From: Paenibacillus sp.
Lineage (GTDB): Bacteria > Bacillota > Bacilli > Paenibacillales > Paenibacillaceae
Length of the DNA stretch: 64,000 nt
NCBI GenBank assembly: GCA_023512345.1
Contig: JAILZT010000017.1
Coordinates: forward strand, 54,602 to 118,601
Reading direction: 5' to 3'
This document shows, in pieces, positions 38,101 through 45,673 of the stretch. A program made the position numbers and the translations under genes. The notes under the pieces were generated by a model. That model worked only from the letters and a program-made list of their open reading frames with translations. It was not told the origin of the DNA and did no database searches. Each line of letters starts with the position of its first letter. The first letter of the stretch is position 1.

Positions 38101-40732
38101 GTCTTACATTTTTCCAGTGCACCATATCGTCACTCACCCAGTGTCCCCAGTGGATTTGATGCCAGTATGGCCCTTGAGGATTATGTTGATAGAATAGATG
38201 GTATTTGCCGTTATAATAGATCGGTGCATGAGCTTCATTCATCCAGTTTTGCGGAGGTATCGCATGATACTGGGGACGGTGCTGATCTCCGTCAAGCACA
38301 CTCGGGTCCTCATCAATATCCCCATTAGGAATTTCCGGAATCGCGCCGCCGTGAAGTGTCTTTACACTCTCATATTCAGCAAGGATCTCTTGACCTGTGA
38401 GCGCTTTATTCTGCAGTTTCACTTCATCGATGAGTCCACTGAACATATTGAAAGAGAACAGGCCTGCCAGTTCTACGGGTTTATTATTTTTCCCGATAAC
38501 CAGGCTTGCTGTAGATGATGTGATTGGAACATTGAGGGGGGTTGCTTGGGAAGCCACTTCCTCTCCATTCAGGTACAGCTTAATCATTCCAGCCCCCTTG
38601 TCGAAGGTGGCAGTTATATAATTCCATTTGTATTTCTCTAGCGGGTGATCCTTAACCCATACCTGAATCCATTGGCCGCCAATCCCTACCTGCATGGACC
38701 ATGATCCGTGCCGGTACATCCCTAGGGTGAAGCCTTCAGCCTTATCCTGATCGGACTGATTCACAATTCCAGACAGCTTATTGCCATCGCCCCATTCATA
38801 ACTACGCGGAGCAACCCACGCTTCGATCGTTAGCGCGTCGCTTACTGGAATGGTATCCTTTGCGTTGACCTCTATATAATTTGAGTATCCATCAAATAAT
38901 AGAGCCCCGCCTTTTACTCCGCGCGGAGTCCATCGCGGATCCTTGGAGGCCATATATCTTGCGTTGTTAAACGCATAATTCACGTCATGTTGAAGATTTT
39001 GCGTTTCCTCAAGCGCTTTCTTTCCTGCGCCTTCATCAAATTTCATATAAAAAATGTTACCCGTACCATTGGCTTGAAAAGCATCAACGGCGATACTGGC
39101 CTGATCGGACAGATCGACAACCTTGATATAAAGCCTCTTATTGAAATATTTTTGAATGTTCCACGAAATATTCTCATTGGAACCGACAACCCCGGTTTTT
39201 CCAAGCAGATCGTTAGTGACAGCATCATATAAAGCGACATAGGCATCCTCTGGATGAACGATGTCTATTATGCTGAAGGTAATCGTACCGTTTCCATGAA
39301 GTGTGAAGGCACTGGAAGTTATTGAGCCCTTCCCTTCCTTGCTGGACATAGCATAGAAGTTCCCTTCTTTGCCGATTTGAGCTTCATCGGTCACTTGAAA
39401 AGCATTACCTTCAACCGTCCAACCCTCGTAGTTTCCCGTCTCAAAACTGCGATTCGTAATTTCGGTCGGGATAATGTTGTCTGTCATAACTCCTTCTTCC
39501 GGCACAATTTCATTGAAGGTGTTGAAGGCATCCGCAAAAAGCACCCCCCAATCCGAGGTTGCATGATCGACGATCTCCAGATATAGTTTCTTGCCGATAT
39601 ACTTGGACAGGTCGGCCTTATACTGTTCCATATTCGCGAGTCTCAAACCCTGTGCCGGATCCGGAAACCCGGTCTCGTTAAATTCACTGTTGCCATATCT
39701 GGCAATCAAGTTTCCCGTATCCGCATCAATGACGCTCAAGTAGGCTTGATCCGGATGTTTACCTCCACCTAGTCTGAAGGTAATCCAGCCCGTTCCTCCT
39801 AACTCGAAAGTACTGGAACGCAGCACTCCTGTCGCAGATTCAGCGTACTTCCAACCATTTAAATGATAGGCGGCTTCCTGGTTGTAAGGAATATGTTCCG
39901 CCCACCAGGTGGTTTCATCCGATACGCTGTTTGGACCAAATGCTTCACCTTCCACAACGGTCCATCCGGTTAGATCCCCGGTTTCAAAACTTGGATTTTC
40001 TATCTGATAGCGCTTGAAGTCTGGCTTGATATCCGTGGCAATGATGCCCTCGGCAGGCTCGGATTCATGATACATAAAGAATGCGTCTGCAAAAATCAAT
40101 CCCCAATCTGAGGTTGCATTATCTACGATCTCCACATACAGCTTCTTGCCCAAATAATCGGATAGATTTGCCTTGTACTGCTCCATATTGGCAAGCCGCA
40201 TGCCCTGAGCAGGATTCGGAAAGCTTACGTCTGCGAATGCGCTATTGCCGTATCTGGCGATCACTTGCCCCGTATCAGATTCCACGATATTTGCAAATAC
40301 CTTGTCAGGGTTTTTCGCACCGCCGAGCTTGAAGCTGATCCAGCCGCTTCCGCCGAGCTCGAAGGTGCTGGATCGAAGCACTCCTGTCGCAGCCTCATCA
40401 TATTTCCAGCCGTTTAAATGATAAGTACCTTCCTGGTTATACGGAATTTGTTCCGCCCACCAGGTGGTTTCCTCTGATACGCCATTTGAACCAAAGGCGT
40501 TCCCTTTAACAACGGTCCACCCTGTCAGGTCTCCTGTTTCAAATCCCGGATTCACAAGTTGATACACCGCATCCGTCACGGACAATCCCATGTTTGCCTC
40601 TGGAATGGTCGTTTCTCCAACATTAGAACCTGGCTCAGCTGCAGCCGAGATTCCTGGAGCAACAAGCTGTAGAACCATAACCCATATCACCATTCTGGAT
40701 ATCCAAGGTTTTCTAGTTTTAACTTTTCTCAT
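35105..40732 (-). CDS. S-layer-anchored fructan-active GH32 enzyme with CBM38-like and LamG modules; possible cyclofructan-forming transferase
   Basis: A 1875-residue exported enzyme. Signal peptide 1-31; three related beta modules starting near residues 61, 246 and 428 (each opening FETGDLTGW or similar), which I read as CBM38-type inulin-binding domains; LamG at about 590-770; GH32 propeller and sandwich at about 815-1320; a fourth CBM38-like module at about 1335-1490; a beta region; and three SLH repeats (about 1692-1742, 1755-1805, 1820-1873) for cell-wall attachment. In the GH32 site the usual WMNDPNG is WMNEAHA, so the nucleophile position is Glu833. The RDP motif (Asp959) is intact and the acid/base motif is WELP (Glu1020) rather than WEC. 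Paenibacillus cycloinulo-oligosaccharide fructanotransferases are GH32 proteins with CBM38, so this may be one; a levanase or inulinase is the alternative. AAGGAGG precedes the ATG. Confidence 0.85.
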   Translation of the reverse strand: MRKVKTRKPWISRMVIWVMVLQLVAPGISAAAEPGSNVGETTIPEANMGLSVTDAVYQLVNPGFETGDLTGWTVVKGNAFGSNGVSEETTWWAEQIPYNQEGTYHLNGWKYDEAATGVLRSSTFELGGSGWISFKLGGAKNPDKVFANIVESDTGQVIARYGNSAFADVSFPNPAQGMRLANMEQYKANLSDYLGKKLYVEIVDNATSDWGLIFADAFFMYHESEPAEGIIATDIKPDFKRYQIENPSFETGDLTGWTVVEGEAFGPNSVSDETTWWAEHIPYNQEAAYHLNGWKYAESATGVLRSSTFELGGTGWITFRLGGGKHPDQAYLSVIDADTGNLIARYGNSEFNETGFPDPAQGLRLANMEQYKADLSKYIGKKLYLEIVDHATSDWGVLFADAFNTFNEIVPEEGVMTDNIIPTEITNRSFETGNYEGWTVEGNAFQVTDEAQIGKEGNFYAMSSKEGKGSITSSAFTLHGNGTITFSIIDIVHPEDAYVALYDAVTNDLLGKTGVVGSNENISWNIQKYFNKRLYIKVVDLSDQASIAVDAFQANGTGNIFYMKFDEGAGKKALEETQNLQHDVNYAFNNARYMASKDPRWTPRGVKGGALLFDGYSNYIEVNAKDTIPVSDALTIEAWVAPRSYEWGDGNKLSGIVNQSDQDKAEGFTLGMYRHGSWSMQVGIGGQWIQVWVKDHPLEKYKWNYITATFDKGAGMIKLYLNGEEVASQATPLNVPITSSTASLVIGKNNKPVELAGLFSFNMFSGLIDEVKLQNKALTGQEILAEYESVKTLHGGAIPEIPNGDIDEDPSVLDGDQHRPQYHAIPPQNWMNEAHAPIYYNGKYHLFYQHNPQGPYWHQIHWGHWVSDDMVHWKNVRPALAPEAGTLDPDGAWSGSAAYDRDGNPVLFYTAGNDSLSPNQRTGLATPADLLDPSLEKWDKHPEPVTEQNGIGIHNEFRDPFVWYDKETDKWYQLVTSGLKDFSSGTALVYVSDDMYNWEYKGPLYVSDRSLYPELGTVWELPVLLPLGKDSMGKQKYIFMINPHEKPEQVPPANDVQRDVEVFYWIGTWDRDNFKFIPDQDTPSKLDVGDGYLTAESGMVTPDGRTVVYSMVQNIRTPQAEYQAGWAHNLALPVSLSLDEHDELRIEPIQELQSLRGAKLVDFADKNLQAANQLIQKVKGDLLEIVMEIEPGEAQKFGLKVRRSDNGQEETLIYYDKTDGTFNVDRTKSSVDPDVRVDGIQGGYVDLDGENLKLHIFLDRSVVEAFANNKKKLTTRVYVGRYDSLGLQVWANNDITVKSMEVWNMNALTGEPAAPVDVPDNWDNTVYTDIIDLPNHDFATGDLTGWIKEGDAFQDVHVTDAQFFWDTIYFNPSHKIPGGYHLWGFNEEAGGDRLTGTLKSQNFVLGGNGKINFLVSGGRDIDKLYVALVRASDGKELFKETATNYEEYQRKTWDASQYIGEELYLKVVDQSTGGFGHINADDFNVPVKVQNPTNPSEPTDPTSPVNPDSPVIITRKPDSQNSLSFEMAKGQRQVLFPVTAVANNGKNALKITHSGAEVEVPAEVLKDLQGLVTKDELEHAQISFELDTLSATQVTERLERAKRKNKAEISASGDVYDLKLSIVKADGTIQQLDKFSKPVTIRLKVKETSPQALSGVYWIVEDGSLEYVGGASAEDKMTAEVSHFSTYGVLNYDKSFEDVQASYWAHNVIKKLAAKQIVAGVSEDLFAPKQLVTRAEFASLITRALRIESSKPSVFKDVESTKWYASSITATFEAGIVTGKSADTFAPEEAISREEMAVMILKAYRFQTGQKIIANGMNNFKDASFISRWAADAVSSAKELGLISGRGNELFMPHEKVNRAESAQIISLLIDKINK
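38982..40560 (-). repeat. three tandem carbohydrate-binding modules in the GH32 protein
   Basis: Modules 1 and 2 are 185 codons apart and roughly 80% alike at the DNA level over stretches near 40440-40560 and 39885-40005. Both contain WWAE-IPYNQ, YHLNGWKY, LRSSTFELGG and LANMEQYKA. Module 3 (about residues 428-560) is shorter and more diverged. They probably arose by internal duplication. Confidence 0.75.
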
Positions 40733-40768
40733 TCAAGAGCCTCCTTCATACCTAATTTCAAGATGCTC

Positions 40769-40782
40769 TCCTTGTACAAGGA
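40769..40782. promoter_or_regulatory. perfect 14-bp palindrome in the GH32 leader
   Basis: TCCTTGTACAAGGA lies 37 bp before the start codon. It could be an operator, or an mRNA hairpin that competes with the ribosome site (it contains AAGGA on both strands). Confidence 0.35.
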
Positions 40783-40816
40783 CGGATAGTTAAGAATTAT
40801 GAAAGGAGAGAAATTT

Positions 40817-40832
40817 AATAAAGCGCTTCCAA
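40817..40832 (-). promoter_or_regulatory. cre-like / LacI-family site before the SLH-GH32 gene
   Basis: On the minus strand TTGGAAGCGCTTTATT matches the CcpA cre consensus at all but the last CA pair. It lies about 85 bp upstream of the start. The centre (AAGCGCTT) differs from the LacI-locus operators (AAACGTTT), so CcpA is the likelier binder. Confidence 0.45.
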
Positions 40833-40881
40833 TCAGAGGGTTGCAAATCTTCTTGATCATTTATTTCCTGAGCCAAGTGGC

Positions 40882-40903
40882 AAGAAGCGCCTAAGCGCTT
40901 CTT
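40882..40903 (-). terminator. hairpin overlapping the stop of the LamG-GH32 gene
   Basis: Perfect 9-bp arms (40882-40890, 40895-40903) with loop CTAA. No T tract on the minus strand, so it is a weak terminator or an mRNA-stabilising hairpin at the end of the operon. Confidence 0.4.
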
Positions 40904-43184
40904 ACTGCCAAATGGACTGCATATTCCATACATCTATAGATTTAATAAGTAGTTCTCCATCTCCCCAAATCTCTAGCCCCAAGGCATCCTTACGGCTCGG
41001 ATATACCCGGGTCGTCAGGCTTTTCAATCCGTTGGCATAGGCTTCGACCATGGAGCGATCCATATAGATGTGAAGCTTCAGATTCTCACCTAGCAACTCC
41101 AGCTTACCGCCTTGAACCCCTTTACACTTTTCACCCGGATGGAGTGTCGTTTTCGTTCGATCTACCAAGAGCTTAGCTTCGTTAAAATCATAATACAGCA
41201 GCGTTTCTTCTTCTCCATCCGGTGTACACCGGACTTTGATTCCAAGTTGTGCCGCATTGCGGGGCTCCAGCTCCATTTGAATCTCAAGCATGTCACCTTG
41301 AACATCCCTTAGCGATAGATTAGCCTCAGCCAAGGAAGTGTCGCGAAGCGATAGCAGTTTAGTGCCACGCAAGGACTGAAGTTCCTCAATCGGCTCGATT
41401 CCCAACCGTCCGTCATCCCTCAGATATACACTTAGCGGCAAACCGCCATTATGGGCCCAGCCCGCTTGGTATTCAAGCTCAGATGTCCGGTCGCCTTGAG
41501 CTATTGTAAATATGATCTTTCTGCCAGTCTTCGGATCCACCATTCCGCTCGGCCCGGTAAAATGGAAATCACCAACGTCAATCAGTTCCGGCTCCTCTTG
41601 ATCTGGAATAAAGGAAAGATTGTGTTTATCAAACTGTCCAATCCAATAAAATACCTCGACATCGGCTCCATTTCCCACTGGACTGACCAATAGGAGATGT
41701 TTATTTTCACCCTGTTTGTCAGTACCAAGAGGAAGAAGCACTGGAAGCTCCCAAATAGGTCCAAGATAGGGAAACTTCTGAATATCCGCTTGATAAAATG
41801 GCCCTTTGTACGTCCAGTTCAGCATATCGGGTGAGGTAAACCCAAGCGCTGCTCCACCTTCGCCTTCGATCCCCGACCCGACCAGTGCATACCAACCGTC
41901 ATCATCCTTCCAGACAAAAGGATCACGAAAATCTCCAAATGCGCCCATTCCCTGCTCCTGTACGATGAGCGGCTCTGGATGTTTGACCCACTGAACCAAA
42001 TCCGGGTCTTCATCCTGGGAATAAGTGCTCCTGGCAAGTGCAACACTCTGATTCGGCGAAGCACTGTCATTTCCTGCTGTAAAGAACAAGACAGGCAAGC
42101 CGTCTGCATCATAAGTCGCGCTTCCCGACCATATTCCGTCCGGTGCCAGCTGATCCTTTTCAGGTGCCAGGGCTACGGAAAGATCACGCCAATGTACCAG
42201 ATCTTTACTTACCCAATGTCCCCAATGGATATGATAAAAGAACGGCCCTAATGGGTTATGCTGATAGAACAAATGATATTGCCCGTCAAAATAGATCGGT
42301 GCATGAGGTTCATTCATCCAATGAGCAGGTGGGCTCACATGGTACTGGGGTCTGTGTCGATCCGTCAGCAGAGGTGTGCGGTCCAGCTTGATCTCATCAT
42401 ATTGCACTTGCGGATGGACACCCCCATGTGCAGAATCGAGCACATGCTGATAAGAAGCGGCCACTTCCTCTGCACTTAAGGCCCGGTTATAAATCTTCAG
42501 TTCATCGATGATACCACTGAACATCTGAAGGCTGAATACTTCTGCCAGCAGGCTGCTGTGATTATTCTTGCCAATGAGCAGATTCATGTCCACTGCCTCA
42601 ATGAGTCGGGAACCGCGAGGCATGGCACTAGAAGCTATTTCACTGCCGTTCAAATACAGCTTGATTTCTCCTTGATTTCCATCAAATACAGCGTTCACAT
42701 AAGACCATTCATTCTTTGGGAGTTCATGGCCTTCCGGAGACCAGAGCTCCTTCCAGTTTCCTCCTTCCAGCCCAACCTGAAAGGACCAAGACCCGTGCCG
42801 AAACATGCCTAGCAGATAACCTTGCTTGCCCTCCATATTGTGGCGGTCCACAATAGCAGTCAACTTCCCTTGATGACCTAAGTCATAGGAACGTGGTGCC
42901 ACCCATACTCCGATACTTAGCGCTGACAGGGATTTCTGCTCGCCTTTCGTGTCTTCTTCATTGACCGAATGGGCAATAGAAGTGGAGTAACCGTCGAACA
43001 GAAGTCCGCTTCCCGTTACGCCCTGTCTCCACTGCGGACCAGAACATGCGGTAAACTCCTCATGATTAAAGATGGACTGAATATCATCCTGGACTTGGGA
43101 TACGCTTTCCAAAGCGCTTGCTCCGGTGCCTTCATCGAAGGCCCAGTACATCATCAGTCCTTGATCGCCATTTATGCGGCTCAT
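40902..43184 (-). CDS. cytoplasmic LamG-GH32 fructan hydrolase/transferase, paralogue of the SLH enzyme
   Basis: A 760-residue protein without signal peptide. LamG-like domain at about 60-245, then GH32 at about 275-760. It is closely similar to the LamG-GH32 core of the SLH protein, but lacks the CBM38-like and SLH parts. The nucleophile motif reads WMNEPHA (Glu292 in place of Asp); RDP (Asp421) and WELP (Glu479) are present. AAGGGAGG lies 8 nt before the ATG. It follows the kinase-GH32 fusion by 20 nt and is the last gene of the fructan operon. A cytoplasmic version of the surface enzyme suggests it acts on an imported product of that enzyme, for example opening a cyclic or branched fructo-oligosaccharide; inferred. 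Confidence 0.85.
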   Translation of the reverse strand: MSRINGDQGLMMYWAFDEGTGASALESVSQVQDDIQSIFNHEEFTACSGPQWRQGVTGSGLLFDGYSTSIAHSVNEEDTKGEQKSLSALSIGVWVAPRSYDLGHQGKLTAIVDRHNMEGKQGYLLGMFRHGSWSFQVGLEGGNWKELWSPEGHELPKNEWSYVNAVFDGNQGEIKLYLNGSEIASSAMPRGSRLIEAVDMNLLIGKNNHSSLLAEVFSLQMFSGIIDELKIYNRALSAEEVAASYQHVLDSAHGGVHPQVQYDEIKLDRTPLLTDRHRPQYHVSPPAHWMNEPHAPIYFDGQYHLFYQHNPLGPFFYHIHWGHWVSKDLVHWRDLSVALAPEKDQLAPDGIWSGSATYDADGLPVLFFTAGNDSASPNQSVALARSTYSQDEDPDLVQWVKHPEPLIVQEQGMGAFGDFRDPFVWKDDDGWYALVGSGIEGEGGAALGFTSPDMLNWTYKGPFYQADIQKFPYLGPIWELPVLLPLGTDKQGENKHLLLVSPVGNGADVEVFYWIGQFDKHNLSFIPDQEEPELIDVGDFHFTGPSGMVDPKTGRKIIFTIAQGDRTSELEYQAGWAHNGGLPLSVYLRDDGRLGIEPIEELQSLRGTKLLSLRDTSLAEANLSLRDVQGDMLEIQMELEPRNAAQLGIKVRCTPDGEEETLLYYDFNEAKLLVDRTKTTLHPGEKCKGVQGGKLELLGENLKLHIYMDRSMVEAYANGLKSLTTRVYPSRKDALGLEIWGDGELLIKSIDVWNMQSIWQ

Positions 43185-43204
43185 GTATCATTCCTCCCTT
43201 AGTT

Positions 43205-45649
43205 CTATTCTGAAACACCATCCTGAATATGGATGGATTTAAGAGTATGGATCTGAAGCGAATTCAATACAACTTGCCCTGATTGCGTGCTTACTTCAAC
43301 TATTTCAATTGGTGCATCAGGGAAAATTTGATCCGTCAATGTAACCAAGCCATTATCTGCGTACACTTCAACCGCATTACGGTCTAACCAGATCTGCAGC
43401 TTGATCTTTCCATTCTTCGAAACCATTCTGGCACCGTGCTTGCATGCGAACGAAGGGTGGAAATCAGTCATACCCGAGTTGGAGCGGTCGATGAAAAGCC
43501 ATTGATTTTTAGGATCATATCCAATAACAATCTCACTCAGCCCAGAGGATTTCAGTCCAATATGAACCTCTTCACCGGACCGGATATCAATATCTGCTTC
43601 AATTTCCAGCAGATCTTCATTCATGTTCTGCATAAAAGGGGATGCTTGAGTAACGGTGATTCCATTCCAGCCCATTGACTCTTTGCGCAGCTTCTCTATG
43701 TCCCGGACAGGCAATTGGGTCAAAGTCACATCCTCACCCTGCTTCGTCAGTGACAAGACGCGGGGTAGAGTCATGGCTCCTCTCCAGGAATCGGTAGGTG
43801 TCTCGTTAGCATACTTCCAGTTGCTCATCCATCCTATGATCACACGGCGTCCGTCTTGCTCAGGTATATCCGACCAGGTAACTCCCGCATAGTTGTCTCG
43901 GCCATGATCCAGCCACATGATATGATCGGCCGGATTGTCATTAATGAACGTATTCCCGTCGAACTCTCCAATGAAATATTGCGTGCGCGATCCCTCCGGA
44001 CAATTAGGATTATCTCCGATGCTTATGATAAGCACCCATTTGGAAAGGCCGGTGTCATCAATCGGCAATTCAAACAGATCAGGGCATTCCCAAACCCCAT
44101 CATGCGAGCCCTCGCCCTTGCCAAATTCTCCAGTCAAAGACCATTCGCGCAAATTTTCAGAACTATAAAATCTGGCCCGGTCTCCGGCAACAAGTACCAT
44201 AACCCACCGTTTACTTTGGGGATGCCAGAACACCTTTGGGTCACGGAAGTCAATTAGTTCATCCTCGGCGAGTACAGGATTTCCGTCATACTTGTGCCAG
44301 GTCTGGCCTTTATCGCTGCTGTAAGCCAAGCTCTGACGCTGGCGCGGCTGTCCTGTCTCCGGATTTGTATCTGCATGGGTAAAGATGGCTATCAAACCAT
44401 GGGAATCTTCGAACAATCCACTGCTATTATTCCAATCTACTACACAGCAACCTGAAAAAATGGCTCCATGCTCATCCGGGAACATAGCGATAGGTGCATG
44501 CTTCCAGTGAACCAGATCTTCACTTATTGCATGACCCCAGTGCATAGGACCCCATTTACTGCTATAAGGGTGGTATTGATAAAAGAGATGATAACTTCCC
44601 TCATAATAGACTAATCCGTTCGGATCATTCGCCCAGTTGGAGGGAGGTGAAAAGTGAAATCCCGGTCTGAACCGCTCATCATTATATTGTTTATTGGACT
44701 CTATCATCTGGTTAATCTCATCTGTCGTCGGCATAGACCCAAGTGCCCCCTTCCGTGTTGTGACTAACGCTCCGCCGGCGTTGGCAAAAGTCAGCATACT
44801 AATGATTTGCTGGTTGGTTAGATCATTCAAAGAACTTCCGGTTTCCAATATCTTAAATAACAAGCATCCCAGAAAGGCATCACCGGCTCCTGTCGTGTCA
44901 GTGGCCTTTACTTGAAACCCCGACACATACCCTTCCTGACCAGCTAACCGATAATAGCAGCCTTTTTCCGCTAAAGTGACGACGATCAACAGGGTATCAA
45001 ATTGTTGTTGGAGTTCTAGTGAGCCTTTTTCAACATCGCTAGTACCCGTTATAAAAAGGAGCTCTTCTTCTGATATTTTCAAAATATCGGCATAATTCAT
45101 GCCCCAAAGAATATTCTGCTTTGCTTCCTCCTTGCTATCCCATAACGCAAACCGGATATTAGGATCGAGTGAGAGTAACACTCCTGATTCCTTGGCCTTA
45201 AGAACTGCCGCCTTTGTTGCCGTACGAGCAGGTTCATGGGTCATGGACAACGAGCCAAAATGTAGAGCCTTACATTTTTCAATGCGATCGAGCGGGACAT
45301 CCTTCGAGTGTAAGAAGGTATCTGCTCCTGGCTTCCGGAAGAAGCTGAAGGACCTGTCTCCTTTGTCATCCAGATGGACAAAAGCCAGTGTTGTACTTGC
45401 TTCATTCGTAAAAGAAACATCAGATACATCAACACCGCTGCTTAACAGGGTATTGTGTAGTAAGGAACCGAATTGATCCTCTCCGACCTTGCTAATGAGT
45501 GCTGATTTGGCTCCTAACCGGGATAGTGCAACGGCTACATTAGCCGGAGCTCCTCCTGGATTGCATTCAAATTGCTCGTTACCCCCAGTTGTACGACCTG
45601 CTGGAGTAAAGTCTATTAGTACTTCTCCGATAGCGATAACATCAAGCAC
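43205..45649 (-). CDS. bifunctional PfkB-family fructokinase / GH32 beta-fructosidase fusion
   Basis: An 814-residue cytoplasmic fusion. Residues 1 to about 312 are a PfkB-type sugar kinase: NPGGAPANVAVALSRLG near the N-terminus and DTTGAGDAFLG with catalytic Asp257. A linker of about 15 residues leads, without stop or start codon, to a complete GH32 enzyme: WANDPNG with nucleophile Asp342, FRDP with Asp470, and WECPDLF with acid/base Glu521, then the C-terminal beta-sandwich. Both active sites look intact. The pairing fits release of fructose from imported oligosaccharide or sucrose and immediate ATP-dependent phosphorylation. GTG start with GGGGAG 5-6 nt upstream. Third downstream partner of the ABC importer: 24 nt after the binding-protein gene, 20 nt before the LamG-GH32 gene. 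Confidence 0.92.
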   Translation of the reverse strand: MLDVIAIGEVLIDFTPAGRTTGGNEQFECNPGGAPANVAVALSRLGAKSALISKVGEDQFGSLLHNTLLSSGVDVSDVSFTNEASTTLAFVHLDDKGDRSFSFFRKPGADTFLHSKDVPLDRIEKCKALHFGSLSMTHEPARTATKAAVLKAKESGVLLSLDPNIRFALWDSKEEAKQNILWGMNYADILKISEEELLFITGTSDVEKGSLELQQQFDTLLIVVTLAEKGCYYRLAGQEGYVSGFQVKATDTTGAGDAFLGCLLFKILETGSSLNDLTNQQIISMLTFANAGGALVTTRKGALGSMPTTDEINQMIESNKQYNDERFRPGFHFSPPSNWANDPNGLVYYEGSYHLFYQYHPYSSKWGPMHWGHAISEDLVHWKHAPIAMFPDEHGAIFSGCCVVDWNNSSGLFEDSHGLIAIFTHADTNPETGQPRQRQSLAYSSDKGQTWHKYDGNPVLAEDELIDFRDPKVFWHPQSKRWVMVLVAGDRARFYSSENLREWSLTGEFGKGEGSHDGVWECPDLFELPIDDTGLSKWVLIISIGDNPNCPEGSRTQYFIGEFDGNTFINDNPADHIMWLDHGRDNYAGVTWSDIPEQDGRRVIIGWMSNWKYANETPTDSWRGAMTLPRVLSLTKQGEDVTLTQLPVRDIEKLRKESMGWNGITVTQASPFMQNMNEDLLEIEADIDIRSGEEVHIGLKSSGLSEIVIGYDPKNQWLFIDRSNSGMTDFHPSFACKHGARMVSKNGKIKLQIWLDRNAVEVYADNGLVTLTDQIFPDAPIEIVEVSTQSGQVVLNSLQIHTLKSIHIQDGVSE

Positions 45650-45673
45650 AGTTTCTCCCCACCTATCCTCTAT

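Noticed and set aside
43205..45649. Kinase-GH32 fusion considered as two genes with an unseen start at the junction
   Set aside because: No ribosome site or start codon with good context lies near residue 312-325 and the frame is continuous, so a single product is the simpler reading.
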